A DNA stretch of 64,000 nt from Sphingobacteriales bacterium (lineage in GTDB: Bacteria > Bacteroidota > Bacteroidia > Chitinophagales > Chitinophagaceae), in NCBI GenBank assembly GCA_016708305.1, contig JADJGB010000008.1, positions 434,001 to 498,000 on the forward strand, written 5' to 3'. Under the pieces are notes generated by a model. The model ran no database searches. It was given only the letters and a program-made list of their open reading frames with translations, and was not told where the DNA came from. Positions 8,854 to 18,156 of the stretch are shown here, one piece after another. Position 1 is the first letter of the stretch, and every line of letters starts with the position of its first letter. The position numbers and the translations under genes are program-made.

Positions 8854-10089
8854 ATGAATATCTCTTCTTTTATTGCAAATAGAATTGCTTTTAACCGACA
8901 GCGTTCTTTTTCCCGATTCATTATCAGGCTATCCATTATTGCCACTATAATCAGTGTAGCAGTAATGATTATTACGTTGGCATTTGCAAACGGTTTTCAG
9001 CAAAAGGTAAGCGAAAAGGTGTTCAGCTTCTGGGGGCATATCCGCCTGCAGGAAATTCAGTTTTACCAGTCTGTCATAACCGAAGAATTGCCCATTACGG
9101 CTAATGATACATTAATAACTGCCTTAAAAAACATTCCTGAGATAGAAACGATTCATCCCTTTGCCACCCGCTATGCCATCCTGAAAACTAAAGATGACCT
9201 GGAAGGTGTTTTGGTTAAAGGGCTCGACAGTAGCTACAATTTCAATCATATCAGGGATTTTATCATCGAAGGAAACCCGCCAGCGTTTAACGACAGCAGC
9301 TATAGCCGGCAGATAATGATTTCAAAACATACGGCTGACCAGATGAAACTGAAAACCGGCGACAGGGTGTTGATTTATTTTATCCGCCCGGATGGCAGCC
9401 AACGCCCCGACCGACTGACTATTACCGGCATTTTCAAAACCGGTATTGAAGAATATGACAAAACTTTTGCCATCGGCGATATTAAACTGATACGCCGCCT
9501 GAATGACTGGTTGCCCAATCAGGTGGGAGGATATGAGATTTTTTTGACAGACTATAAAAAAATTGACAGCATCTCCTACCAAATCCTCAGCCTGCCCGAA
9601 ATGCCGCTTAGTTGGAGCGCTCAGGGCATTCAAAAAATAACGCCCAATATTTTTGACTGGCTGAATATGCAGGATGTTACACGCAACGTGTTGATTGCCA
9701 TCATGGTAGTGGTAGCAGTTATCAATCTGATTACCTGCCTGATTATTCTGGTACTGGAGCGGATGAGAATGATTGGAATATTAAAGGCCATTGGCGCCAG
9801 CGACTGGGCAGTGCAGCGAATATTTTTGCGCTACAGCCTCATTATCACACTATCGGGTATTGTGGTCGGCGTGGTATTGGCATTGGGTATTTTGTATCTG
9901 CAGGTAAAAACCGGTTTTATAAAGCTACAGGAAGATGCCTATTATTTAGACAAAGCTGCCGTAAAGATTTCTGCGCCAGAAGTGCTTGCAATATGCGCAG
10001 GAACTTTTCTGGTATGTATGCTGGTATTGATGATTCCTACCTATATTGTAAGAAAAGTGCAACCGGTAAAAGCCATTCATTTCAGATAA
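8854..10089 (+). CDS. LolC/LolE-type ABC transporter permease (FtsX domain)
   Basis: 411 residues. One transmembrane helix near the N-terminus (about 25-48), a periplasmic domain of about 230 residues, and three C-terminal helices (about 280-305, 325-350, 375-400) form the MacB/FtsX topology of LolC/LolE. In the cytoplasmic loop, ERMRMIGILKAIGAS is the typical coupling sequence. The family releases lipoproteins from the inner membrane to LolA; the ATPase LolD is not adjacent. The gene ends 13 bp inside the convergent methyltransferase gene. Confidence 0.88.
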   Translation: MNISSFIANRIAFNRQRSFSRFIIRLSIIATIISVAVMIITLAFANGFQQKVSEKVFSFWGHIRLQEIQFYQSVITEELPITANDTLITALKNIPEIETIHPFATRYAILKTKDDLEGVLVKGLDSSYNFNHIRDFIIEGNPPAFNDSSYSRQIMISKHTADQMKLKTGDRVLIYFIRPDGSQRPDRLTITGIFKTGIEEYDKTFAIGDIKLIRRLNDWLPNQVGGYEIFLTDYKKIDSISYQILSLPEMPLSWSAQGIQKITPNIFDWLNMQDVTRNVLIAIMVVVAVINLITCLIILVLERMRMIGILKAIGASDWAVQRIFLRYSLIITLSGIVVGVVLALGILYLQVKTGFIKLQEDAYYLDKAAVKISAPEVLAICAGTFLVCMLVLMIPTYIVRKVQPVKAIHFR

Positions 10090-10811
10090 GACAAAATAAT
10101 ACCTGTAGCTACCGCCGCATTTAATGATTCGGCATTACCCGTTTTTTCGATGGTAACTTTTTGATTTACAAAAGGCAACACTTCCTGGCGAATACCTTTT
10201 GATTCATTGCCAATCACCAGCAACCCGTTTTTTACCTTACCAAAAAAATTTAAGGGCATTCCATCAAGCATAGCGCCAATCACAGGAACATCGTTCTGCG
10301 CCGGTAGCCATTCGGGCAAATTGGTATAAAACACTTCTACTCTAAAGATACTGCCCATTGTAGCCTGCACCACTTTGTTGTTATATACATCGGCACAGTC
10401 AGCGCTACAGATAATTTGCGCTACACCAAACCAATCGGCAATACGGATGATGGTGCCCACATTGCCCGGGTCCTGAATACCATCCAATACAAGCGCCAGA
10501 TTATTTTTCTTCAACAAAAAGCCTTCGCTCCAGGGAATTTCCATGAGCGCCAGCGCTTTGTTGGGTGTTTTGAGTAATGAAATCCTTTCGAGATCGCCTT
10601 CTGTTATTTCTTTTACTTCAATATCGGATACCTTATTTTTATTTGTTTCTACCCATTCCGGCAGGGCATAAATGGTTTTTAAGTGTTGAGGAACCACAGT
10701 AAGGGCTTCATCAATTATTTTAGGGCCTTCAATAATATATAGATTTTCTTCGCCCCTGAATTTTTTTTGGGATAAACTTTGAATATATTTGACCTCTGAT
10801 TTACTTAGCAT
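10077..10811 (-). CDS. TrmH/SpoU-family RNA 2'-O-methyltransferase
   Basis: 244 residues. The N-terminal part resembles the substrate-binding domain of RlmB/TrmH-like enzymes (KFRGEENLYIIEGPKIIDEA). The SPOUT knot domain has all three motifs: LDGIQDPGNVGTIIRIADWFG, VIGNESKGI, and SLNAAVATGIILSYL. It methylates a ribose in rRNA or tRNA with S-adenosylmethionine; the target nucleotide is not predictable. Its tail overlaps the permease gene by 13 bp, and its start abuts the divergent TamL gene. Confidence 0.92.
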   Translation of the reverse strand: MLSKSEVKYIQSLSQKKFRGEENLYIIEGPKIIDEALTVVPQHLKTIYALPEWVETNKNKVSDIEVKEITEGDLERISLLKTPNKALALMEIPWSEGFLLKKNNLALVLDGIQDPGNVGTIIRIADWFGVAQIICSADCADVYNNKVVQATMGSIFRVEVFYTNLPEWLPAQNDVPVIGAMLDGMPLNFFGKVKNGLLVIGNESKGIRQEVLPFVNQKVTIEKTGNAESLNAAVATGIILSYLK

Positions 10812-10837
10812 TGCAGGGAATTAATTTTTTTTATAAT

Positions 10838-13213
10838 TTGAACAATTTATCCATACCTTTTAAAAATCTGTCTTTTGTCATTACAGGCTTAATGATAGCA
10901 TTTTTATTACATTCCTGCAAAATTGCAACAATTGTAAAGAAATATTCAGTAAATGAACCTTTTGTTTTTAAAACATCGATTTCCGTAAAAGACACTAACA
11001 TGTCCAAAGACAACAAAGGTGGAATTAGAAAGCAACCTTTATGCTCAACTCGAAGACAGCCTGAAGTCCCGTGAAGTAGATAAAGTGTTTTGGGGAGTAA
11101 TGAAAAAGCCTGCCAGACTGGATAGCATGGCCATCAACAATTCTTTGGAGTTTATGCACAATTATCTTCACTCTCAAGGCTATTTTTCAGATTCAATGCA
11201 CTTTACTACTGAGGTAAAACCTGTGGAAAACCAACTCCGTACTTATATTAAATTTTTTATTTGGCCAGGCAAGCTTACAAGGATCGACTCATTGGCTTAC
11301 TCCATGCGTTATGACAGTCTTCAGGCAATAGCTGACCGTTTTGCACAACGCTCTCTCATTAAAAAGGAAGTCCTTTTGCAGTTTCTGCCATATCAGCCGA
11401 AATGGACAGATTGGTGGACAGATACAAAAACAACGGTTATCTTAAGTTCTCAAGAGACCTGATTTATGCACTTTGGGACACACTTGATATTTCGCTGCTG
11501 ACGCCATCGCTTGACCCTTTTGAACAAATTGAACAACTGGAGCAAATTAAACAAAGAAGACTCAATCCTACAGCCAATGTAGATATCAGGCTCAGTCCAA
11601 TAACTGATTCTTCTAAAATTATGAAGTATTATGTGGGAAACATTTGGGTGTACCCGGATGTAAGCGCCGACTCGACAGGAAGAAAAAGAAAGGAAGATGT
11701 TTTTGGAAATATAACTGTGGTGCAGCATTATAACAAATTTAAACCCCAAATATTTACCCCGAATATTTATTTCAAACGAGGGGAACTTTACGATCAACGA
11801 AAATATATCAAAACCCTCAACCGACTCAACACATTAGGTAGCTGGCGCTTGGTGGATATTCAGCAAAATCCACGTGAAAAAGAAGGTCAGGATACGCTTG
11901 ATTTTTTGGTAAAACTCACTCCAGCAAAAAAATATAATTTTACTACAAACTTTGAAACCGGTTATAACCAAAGCGCTTTAGCCGGAAATTTTTTGGGATG
12001 GGGTGTAAATTTTGGAGTACAGAACCGTAATTTTTTAAGAGGCGCCAATCTGGCTTCATCCAATTTAAGATATGGCGTCGAATTTAATCTGGGGCAGGGA
12101 AGTTTTGTACAAACTCAGCAGATAAGTTTAAGAAATTCAATCAGTTATCCCCGATTTATTTTCCCGGGACATCGAAATTTTGAATCAAAATTTCCTGGAA
12201 CAATACAATCCGTACTGACACTGAATGGAGCCAAAACAGATAGAAACTTTCTATTTAACCTGACAACCATTAACTCTTCCTGGGGTTACGAATTTTCATG
12301 GGCGCCCGAAAATAATTTCAGAAACCAAAAGAGTTATTATTTAGGTGTGCGAATCCCAAATATTGAATATTCGAATCTCATTAAAAAGGACAGCTTAGAT
12401 AAATTAATTAATAACAACCCTTCCATCAAAAATATATTTACGGATGGTTTTATATCATCAGCTATTATCAATTTTTCAATGCCCTGGTCAAGCCGATCGC
12501 GAAAGGTAGTAAATGTGGTGAGGGCAAATGTGGAGGAATCGGGGCTGCTTACTGGCCTTATCCCCAATGATTTTTTAGACAAGCAGCTTTACCGCTTTTT
12601 AAAAATTGATGGGGAGTATGGACGATTATTTAAAATGAAGAACGGTTCTTCTTTTGTAATGCGGGGATTTGTCGGCATCGGCTATGAATTTGACTTTACA
12701 AAAAACCCTGATAAACGGTCGCAGATGCCGTTTTTTAAACAATACTATAGCGGCGGCCCCAATAGTATGCGCGCCTGGCAACTTCGCAGATTGGGTCCGG
12801 GCTCCATCGTTCATTCCTTTATTCGCGACAGCGCCAGCATACCCGACCGGTTTGGCGATTTACAACTGGAGCTTAATCTTGAGTACAGAACCGAACTTTT
12901 CAAATTGGCGGGTTTTCCTATCAACGGAGCCGTGTTTACTGATATGGGTAATGTATGGCTGCTGAAAAAAGCTGCCGGAACAGAAGAAGAAATATTTGGG
13001 TTTTCAAAATTGGGAAAAGATATTGCAATTGGCGCCGGTGCCGGTGTGCGGATTGATTTTGGATTTTTTGTCATCCGATTCGATTACGGCTACAAGGTCA
13101 AAGACCCAAGCCCTTCACCTGAAAATGCTGCCTATCAAAACAAGTTTTTTGCTTATCCGCTTTTTAAAGGAAGTCAGTTGCAAATTGGTATCGGCTATCC
13201 GTTTATTTTTTAG
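10838..13213 (+). pseudogene. tamL: TamL-like BamA/TamA family outer-membrane protein, two frameshifts
   Basis: About 790 residues in three segments that join seamlessly. The N-terminus is a lipoprotein signal (LMIAFLLHSCK), as in Bacteroidota TamL; POTRA-like modules follow to about residue 330, and the C-terminal half is a D15/Omp85 barrel, with LRGA-like turns, YSGGPNSMRAW (the conserved RGF/RAW-type loop motif) and terminal ...QIGIGYPFIF. The frame shifts at GG 11018-11019 (one G too many) and returns at AAA 11400-11402 (one A too few), so the two indels compensate over about 380 nt. The start is uncertain: TTG at 10838 gives a good signal peptide, while a TTG at 10811 would collide with the divergent gene. 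The family inserts outer-membrane proteins with inner-membrane TamB. Likely intact in the organism. Confidence 0.85.
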
Positions 13214-13913
13214 ATTCTTTCCTACGTTTTTCCTTTATCGCTTTTTCAAAATCTTCAATGCTGACAGCATCCTTCAGATGAAACTCACCAATACGGGTAC
13301 GGCACAGGCTGCTGAGATAAGCGCCACAGCCCAATGCCTCCCCAAAATCGATTGCCAGACTTCTGATATAAGTTCCGGTGGAACATACCACCCTGAACTG
13401 CACTTCGGGAAGGTTTGCAGGATTGACTTCAAATTCGGAAATCGTAATTTTTCGGGGCTCTAATTTCACGTCTATTCCTTTGCGGGCTAACTCATAAACC
13501 CGTTTTCCATCCTTTTTTATGGCTGAATGGATGGGAGGTACCTGATCAATTTCGCCAATGAATTTTTTAGTTACTGCTTCAATATCAGCAGGACTAAGGT
13601 GTTCAAAAGGCTTAAAATTCTCGGGTTCGCTTTCGAGGTCATAAGTCGGTGTAACCGCACCGAGGGTAAAGGTTCCGGTATATTCTTTCTCCTTAGCCAT
13701 GTATTCATTTATCTTTTTGGTAAATTTTCCGGTGCAGATAATCAACAGGCCTGAAGCCAGAGGATCGAGGGTGCCGGCATGGCCTACTTTTTTTATTTTA
13801 ATCAGATTTCTGACTTTTCTAACAGCATCAAAAGATGTCCAGTCAAGAGGTTTATCAATAAGCAAAGCGGCGCCATCCTCAAACTGAAAATGCTGTATTT
13901 CTTCTGTTGTCAT
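13203..13913 (-). CDS. truB: tRNA pseudouridine(55) synthase
   Basis: Makes the T-loop pseudouridine of tRNA. 236 residues, catalytic core only, without a C-terminal PUA domain, as is common in this phylum. IDKPLDWTSFDAV and the catalytic GHAGTLDPLASGLL motif (Asp nucleophile) are near the N-terminus; YTGTFTLG and GTYIRSLAID follow. It overlaps the 3' end of the TamL gene by 11 bp, tail to tail. A -7 promoter box lies four bases upstream of the ATG. Confidence 0.95.
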   Translation of the reverse strand: MTTEEIQHFQFEDGAALLIDKPLDWTSFDAVRKVRNLIKIKKVGHAGTLDPLASGLLIICTGKFTKKINEYMAKEKEYTGTFTLGAVTPTYDLESEPENFKPFEHLSPADIEAVTKKFIGEIDQVPPIHSAIKKDGKRVYELARKGIDVKLEPRKITISEFEVNPANLPEVQFRVVCSTGTYIRSLAIDFGEALGCGAYLSSLCRTRIGEFHLKDAVSIEDFEKAIKEKRRKESKK

Positions 13914-13917
13914 GGCG

Positions 13918-13925
13918 CAAAAATA
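13918..13925 (-). promoter_or_regulatory. -7 box abutting the truB start
   Basis: On the minus strand TATTTTTG matches TAnnTTTG. The last base is only four bases from the ATG (13911-13913), so transcription would begin at or within a few bases of the start codon. No well-placed TTG (-33) was found. Confidence 0.5.
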
Positions 13926-14057
13926 TAACCTATGTGTCAGGAATCGGGAAAATAATTGACCGGATAATCAGAAGCTTCCTGATTTTGGCCATATTTCATT
14001 ATGACCATTACTAAAAATCCTGATTTGAATAAAAAATTTTCGTTGTGAGGCAAATGT

Positions 14058-14555
14058 TTAACTGGTTTTTATTTCTTCAAAAAAACCTGTTTGTCGGTTT
14101 TTCCGCACGTTTTCAGCCTTAAAAAATCGCACGTTCATCGCTACATACACTCCATGAGGTAATGACTGCACAAAAGCCAGAGCGCTGCCCAGATTGAAAA
14201 GTCCATCCGAACTACCAAACTTGATAGGAATCATGGCGCCGGTAAGCACAATCGTTTTATTTTTTATTTTTTTTGCCAGTAATTGAGCTGTTTTGGCTAT
14301 CGTGTCGGTTCCGTGGGTAATTACGATGTGTTCTTCATCGGCCTGATTGCATTGGTGTGCTATCAAATCTCTGTCTTCATCAGTCATTTCAAGGCTGTCC
14401 ACCATCATCAGCGTTCTTATTTCTACCGGCACGGTGTTTCGTCCCATTTCAAGGAGGTCGTGCAGATGCGTGTCCTTAAAATACAGTTCGCCATTGAGCA
14501 TATTATACTCCTTATCGAAAGTGCCGCCGGTAATAAAAATCCTGATTGACTTCAT
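14058..14555 (-). CDS. Small asparaginase-domain protein
   Basis: 165 residues covering only the N-terminal asparaginase domain: ITGGTFDKEYN (first catalytic Thr region) and VITHGTDTIAKTAQLL (the TDT motif with second Thr, Asp). The C-terminal domain of L-asparaginases I/II (another 150+ residues) is absent, but the ORF is intact and ends cleanly. Such single-domain proteins of about 160 residues are known as a family, so this is not treated as a truncation. Hydrolysis of asparagine or a related amide is plausible but unproven. The 268-bp stretch upstream (14556-14823) shows no gene. Confidence 0.82.
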   Translation of the reverse strand: MKSIRIFITGGTFDKEYNMLNGELYFKDTHLHDLLEMGRNTVPVEIRTLMMVDSLEMTDEDRDLIAHQCNQADEEHIVITHGTDTIAKTAQLLAKKIKNKTIVLTGAMIPIKFGSSDGLFNLGSALAFVQSLPHGVYVAMNVRFFKAENVRKNRQTGFFEEIKTS

Positions 14556-14823
14556 ATAAAATAAATTCAGCAGGCTAAGATAAGGTATTCAGGGAAAGCT
14601 GTTTTTTTGAAAAGTTGAAAATTTTTAAGAAACACTAATTCTCGTTAAATAATTTTTGCCAAAAACTACTGAAATAGTTATGCTTATACGGAAAATTACA
14701 TATTTAAAGAAAAATATGGATTTTTTTGACAAATCAAATCAGATTGGAATAGTTCACAATGCTACCCTTTTGAAAACCAAATAGCAGAAAATTTAAGCAG
14801 GATGACAAACAATGCCAAAAACC

Positions 14824-16371
14824 TTACATTTTTATTTCTTCCTCATTTTTATCAAAAAAGTGGTATTCCGTAAACTGATATGTTGAGTTTTGAGCAATTT
14901 TAAAGTTGTCGCCGAGTTTCTTTCTCCATATTGCCGCTTTGCTGTTCCAAAACATTCCTTTTGTGAGATAGGCGTAAATGATTGGATGAACTACAAGTTT
15001 AATTCCCTTATGTTTGTGGGTAATCAGGTATTTCAGATTCTTTTCAATTTCGTCTTCGAGAATTAAAGGAGAGGCTATTTTACCTGTGCCATGACAGCTT
15101 GGGCAAATTTCCTGAGTATTGATATGCACTTCGGGCCTCATTCGCTGTCTGGTTATCTGCATCAGTCCAAATTTGGAAATGGGCAGCACCGAATGTTTGG
15201 CTCTGTCGGTTTTCATAAACTCTTCCATCTTGTCCAACAGTTGCTTTTTGTTATCAGACTGCTTCATATCAATAAAGTCAACCACAATGATTCCGCCCAT
15301 ATCTCTAAGCCTCAACTGGCGGGCTATTTCCTGTGCCGCTTCCAGATTGGTTTCCATAGCGTTCTGCTCCTGATTGTTTCCCACACTCTTGTATCCGCTG
15401 TTCACGTCTATTACGTGCAAAGCTTCCGTATGCTCAATGATAATGTATGCGCCGCTATTGAGATTAACGGTTTTTCCGAACGAGCCCTTTACCTGTTTGG
15501 TAATCCCAAAGGAGTCAAAAACATTTCCGGGGCTTTGATAATGGTTTACGATATCTGCCTTTTCAGGCGCTATGCGCTGCAGGTAACTCTTGGTTTCGCC
15601 ATAAATGCTTTTGTCGTTAACAACGATTTTGTTGAAATCGTCATTCAGTAAATCTCTGAGGATACTGTTGGTTTTGTTTTGCTCACTTAGTATTTTGGCA
15701 GGCGCTGCGGCGCCTTTCAGATTCTCCTGCAGCAGGTTCCAGGTGTTTACCAGATTGGTCAGGTCTTCGTGCAGCTCGGCGGTGTTTTTACTTTCGGCTG
15801 CAGTTCTTACAATTACACCAAAATTTTTGGGTTTTACCGCTTCAATAATTTTTTGCAGCCTTTTCCTTTCTTCCGATGAATGAATCTTTTTTGATACCGC
15901 TACTATATTGTTAAAAGGCGTAATCACCACATAGCGACCGGGGATTGAAATTTCGCAACTCAGCCTCGGACCCTTGGCAGCAATGGGTTCTTTTAATATC
16001 TGAACGAGTACATTGGGTTTTCCTCCCAGCACTTCATTTATCTTTCCGGTTTTTATGATTTCCGGCTCTACTTCAAATTTTGAAAAATCAAGCGACCCTG
16101 TGGCATTTATCGCCAGGTTGGTAAATTTAAGTAAGGATTTTGCATAAGGGCTTAAATCCGTATAATGCAAAAAAGCATCCTTTTCGTGCCCCACATCTAT
16201 AAATGCAGCATTTAACCCCGGAATAAGTTTTTTCACTTTTCCCAAATAAATATCACCCACGGCAAAACGTGCATCATTTTTTTCGCTATGCAGTTCCACC
16301 AGCTTCTTATCTTCCAATAATGCAATTTCTACTCCTACGGGAGAAGCATTAATAATAACTTCCTTGTTCAT
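14824..16371 (-). CDS. rng: Ribonuclease G/E family endoribonuclease
   Basis: 515 residues. S1 domain near residues 38-110 (VGDIYLGKVKKLIPGLNAAF, GHEKDAFLHY), then the DNase I-like catalytic region with DVNSG and IIVVDFIDM (Mg-binding aspartates), a trailing MRPE, and the Zn-link CPSCHGTGK. It processes rRNA and turns over mRNA by cleavage in AU-rich single-stranded RNA. RNase E's long C-terminal scaffold is absent, so it is closer to RNase G. It is followed on the same strand at the far side by the asparaginase-like gene. Upstream lie a small-protein gene and a TPR gene. Confidence 0.94.
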   Translation of the reverse strand: MNKEVIINASPVGVEIALLEDKKLVELHSEKNDARFAVGDIYLGKVKKLIPGLNAAFIDVGHEKDAFLHYTDLSPYAKSLLKFTNLAINATGSLDFSKFEVEPEIIKTGKINEVLGGKPNVLVQILKEPIAAKGPRLSCEISIPGRYVVITPFNNIVAVSKKIHSSEERKRLQKIIEAVKPKNFGVIVRTAAESKNTAELHEDLTNLVNTWNLLQENLKGAAAPAKILSEQNKTNSILRDLLNDDFNKIVVNDKSIYGETKSYLQRIAPEKADIVNHYQSPGNVFDSFGITKQVKGSFGKTVNLNSGAYIIIEHTEALHVIDVNSGYKSVGNNQEQNAMETNLEAAQEIARQLRLRDMGGIIVVDFIDMKQSDNKKQLLDKMEEFMKTDRAKHSVLPISKFGLMQITRQRMRPEVHINTQEICPSCHGTGKIASPLILEDEIEKNLKYLITHKHKGIKLVVHPIIYAYLTKGMFWNSKAAIWRKKLGDNFKIAQNSTYQFTEYHFFDKNEEEIKM

Positions 16372-16514
16372 TTAATGATTATCATAAATGAGAATACATG
16401 CCCGGTAAAATTCTAAGGTATCAGCTATTATGTGCAAAAGAGAAGGAATATGGCGAAGGTTGATGGTGTAAATACCGCACACAACTGGCTTATTACCAAA
16501 TGAAGCAAAATCAT

Positions 16515-16585
16515 AATTAGTATGAAACTATCCAAATCGGACTTACAAACAAGCCCATACTCTCAAGATATGTTTCATACTAATT
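16515..16585. repeat. 71-bp element with perfect 14-bp inverted ends
   Basis: AATTAGTATGAAAC at 16515-16528 is repeated exactly as its reverse complement at 16572-16585, separated by 43 bp. It lies in the 245-bp gap between rng and the 30-residue basic protein gene, both read on the minus strand. There is no T-tract to suggest a simple terminator. It could be a small MITE-like element or an RNA stem in the transcript leading into rng. Confidence 0.6.
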
Positions 16586-16616
16586 TTAAAATAAGACCTC
16601 TTTGAAGACGAATTAA

Positions 16617-16709
16617 TTATTTCTTCTTCTTATGACGGTTCTTTCTTAATCTTTTTTTACGTTTGTGCGTTGCAATTTTATGACGCTTTCTTTTTTTACC
16701 ACAAGGCAT
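16617..16709 (-). CDS. 30-residue AURKAIP1/COX24-type (mS38-like) ribosome-associated protein
   Basis: Reads [20 protein letters not shown] then LRKNRHKKKK, stop TAA at 16617-16619. More than half the residues are Lys/Arg/His. The pattern KRKRHKxxTHKRKKRLRKNRHKKK is that of the AURKAIP1/COX24 domain, related to mitochondrial small-subunit protein mS38, and near-identical short genes occur across Bacteroidota. It probably sits on 16S rRNA at the small-subunit/interface side. It is read on the same strand as rng and the TPR protein, 33 bp after the latter's stop. Short genes like this are often missed. Confidence 0.85.
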   Translation of the reverse strand: MPCGKKRKRHKIATHKRKKRLRKNRHKKKK

Positions 16710-16741
16710 ATTCTATTGATTTTAAATATTGTTAAATAAAT

Positions 16742-17616
16742 TTATTTCTTTAGTTCCTTTATTCTTTTTTCCAATTCGGCTTTTATGTCATCCCGGGTAA
16801 TCAAAGGCAATGATTGGCTATACCATGTTATTGCCTCCCCTTTATTGCCTTGTCTTTCGGCTATATCGCCCAGCATTAACAATGCCTGAAGGTTCTTCGG
16901 TTGCACACCTAATACGGTATGAAGCCTTGTTGCTGCTTTATCAATCTGGCCGCTCATCATGGAAGCGGTTGCCAGTGTAATTTGGGCATAAACATTAGTA
17001 CTGTCCTTATCAGTCACCTCCTTCACCTTTGCTATTCCCTCCATTGGTGCCTCAGAAATACCTCCGAAAATATATGCGGCACCCATGCTCACCTTTGCCG
17101 AATCATTGTCAGGATTGATTTTTAAAGCCCTTTCAAACAAATCTTTTGACTGCAAAGCCATCCATCTTTTTATGGTTGCGTCCTGCTCCTGCCTAACAGC
17201 ATCCAAAAACAAATGGCCTGCAAAGGTGAGATTTTTTTCTGAATTTTCCAATCTTGCTCCTTCTGCAGTGTACCAGGCATACGGGATATATGCCCTTCCA
17301 TCATCTTTCCAAAAATGCGCCAACTGATGTATTGCCTTTATCTTATTGATATTGTTTGATTTATTATTAGTATCTTTTTCTAATGTGTTTAGTTTATTTA
17401 GTAAGTTGGGGTTAAAGATTGTTTGGAAATTGCCAGCAAAGTATCAAAAGATATATCGGATACCATGCCTTGCGCATTATTTGGCTGCGCATTATGCTCA
17501 TGGCCATCATCAGCAGAATGAACAGGTTTATGAGCTGTGCGCCCAAACAAAGCCAATAAAAGCACTAATACAATAGCTGTAAACACAACTATTAACTGGG
17601 GTCTCTTCACTATCAA
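16742..17616 (-). pseudogene. Membrane-anchored TPR protein, one frameshift
   Basis: Joined, this is about 290 residues: an N-terminal anchor (PQLIVVFTAIVLVLLLALFG), a His-rich periplasmic linker, then TPR repeats (LQSKDLFERALKINPDNDSA, LHTVLGVQPKNLQALLMLGD, AITWYSQSLP). The reading frame breaks at GGGG 17408-17411 (CCCC on the coding strand; five C would restore it): after LTP the other frame continues NLLNKLNTLEKDTN through to the TPR part without a gap. It probably forms a periplasmic or cytoplasmic protein-protein interaction module. It lies between HU and the small mS38-like gene on the same strand. Confidence 0.78.
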
Positions 17617-17681
17617 AAAATTTTAGTATGCAAATGTAACCCCAAAGGATAAAACATGTTTAGATTATTATAATTTAAACC

Positions 17682-17999
17682 CTATATATCTTCTCCCGGG
17701 CCGTCATCAGGCTTTACTTCTTTCAGTTTTTTCACTTCGGTTGTAAACTCTTTGGCAGGCTTAAAAGCAGGAATATAATGCTCAGGAATATGCACAGCCA
17801 CATTTTTCTTGATGTTTCTGCCAATTTTGGAGGCTCTTTTTTTGGTAATAAAACTGCCGAAACCACGGATATAAATATTTTCACCGGACGAGAGTGTGTC
17901 TTTCACTTCCTTAAACATTGTCTCAAGGGTTATCAACACATCTACCTTTGAAATACCCGTTTTATCAGAAATTTTGTTTACTAAATCGGCTTTTCGCAT
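17682..17999 (-). CDS. HU/IHF-family DNA-binding protein
   Basis: 105 residues: MRKADLVNKISDKTGISK, then GENIYIRGFGSF (the family's GFG turn) and the DNA-arm region with IPAFKPAKEF near its end. A short acidic tail (PDDGPGEDI) extends beyond the usual 90-95 residues. It bends and compacts DNA; an IHF-like or HU-like role cannot be separated from sequence. It is divergent from mutY across 157 bp. Confidence 0.93.
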   Translation of the reverse strand: MRKADLVNKISDKTGISKVDVLITLETMFKEVKDTLSSGENIYIRGFGSFITKKRASKIGRNIKKNVAVHIPEHYIPAFKPAKEFTTEVKKLKEVKPDDGPGEDI

Positions 18000-18156
18000 A
18001 ACTTAAAGATTAATTGTTATTTATAATGGTGATGTAGGACAACAAGTTACAACATCTTTTCTGAATTTCTATCAAAAAATTTTAATTACTTACTACAAAT
18101 ATTATGTTTAAGATAAATTTGCTCTTTATTTTTTAACGAAGTTAATCCATAATTAT

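Noticed and set aside
10838..13213. Programmed frameshifting in TamL
   Set aside because: The +1 and -1 changes compensate but fall at ordinary GG and AAA, with no slippery heptamer, and equivalent indels occur in many unrelated genes.
14058..14555. Truncated L-asparaginase pseudogene
   Set aside because: Although only one domain is present, the ORF ends cleanly and single-domain relatives of this length exist.
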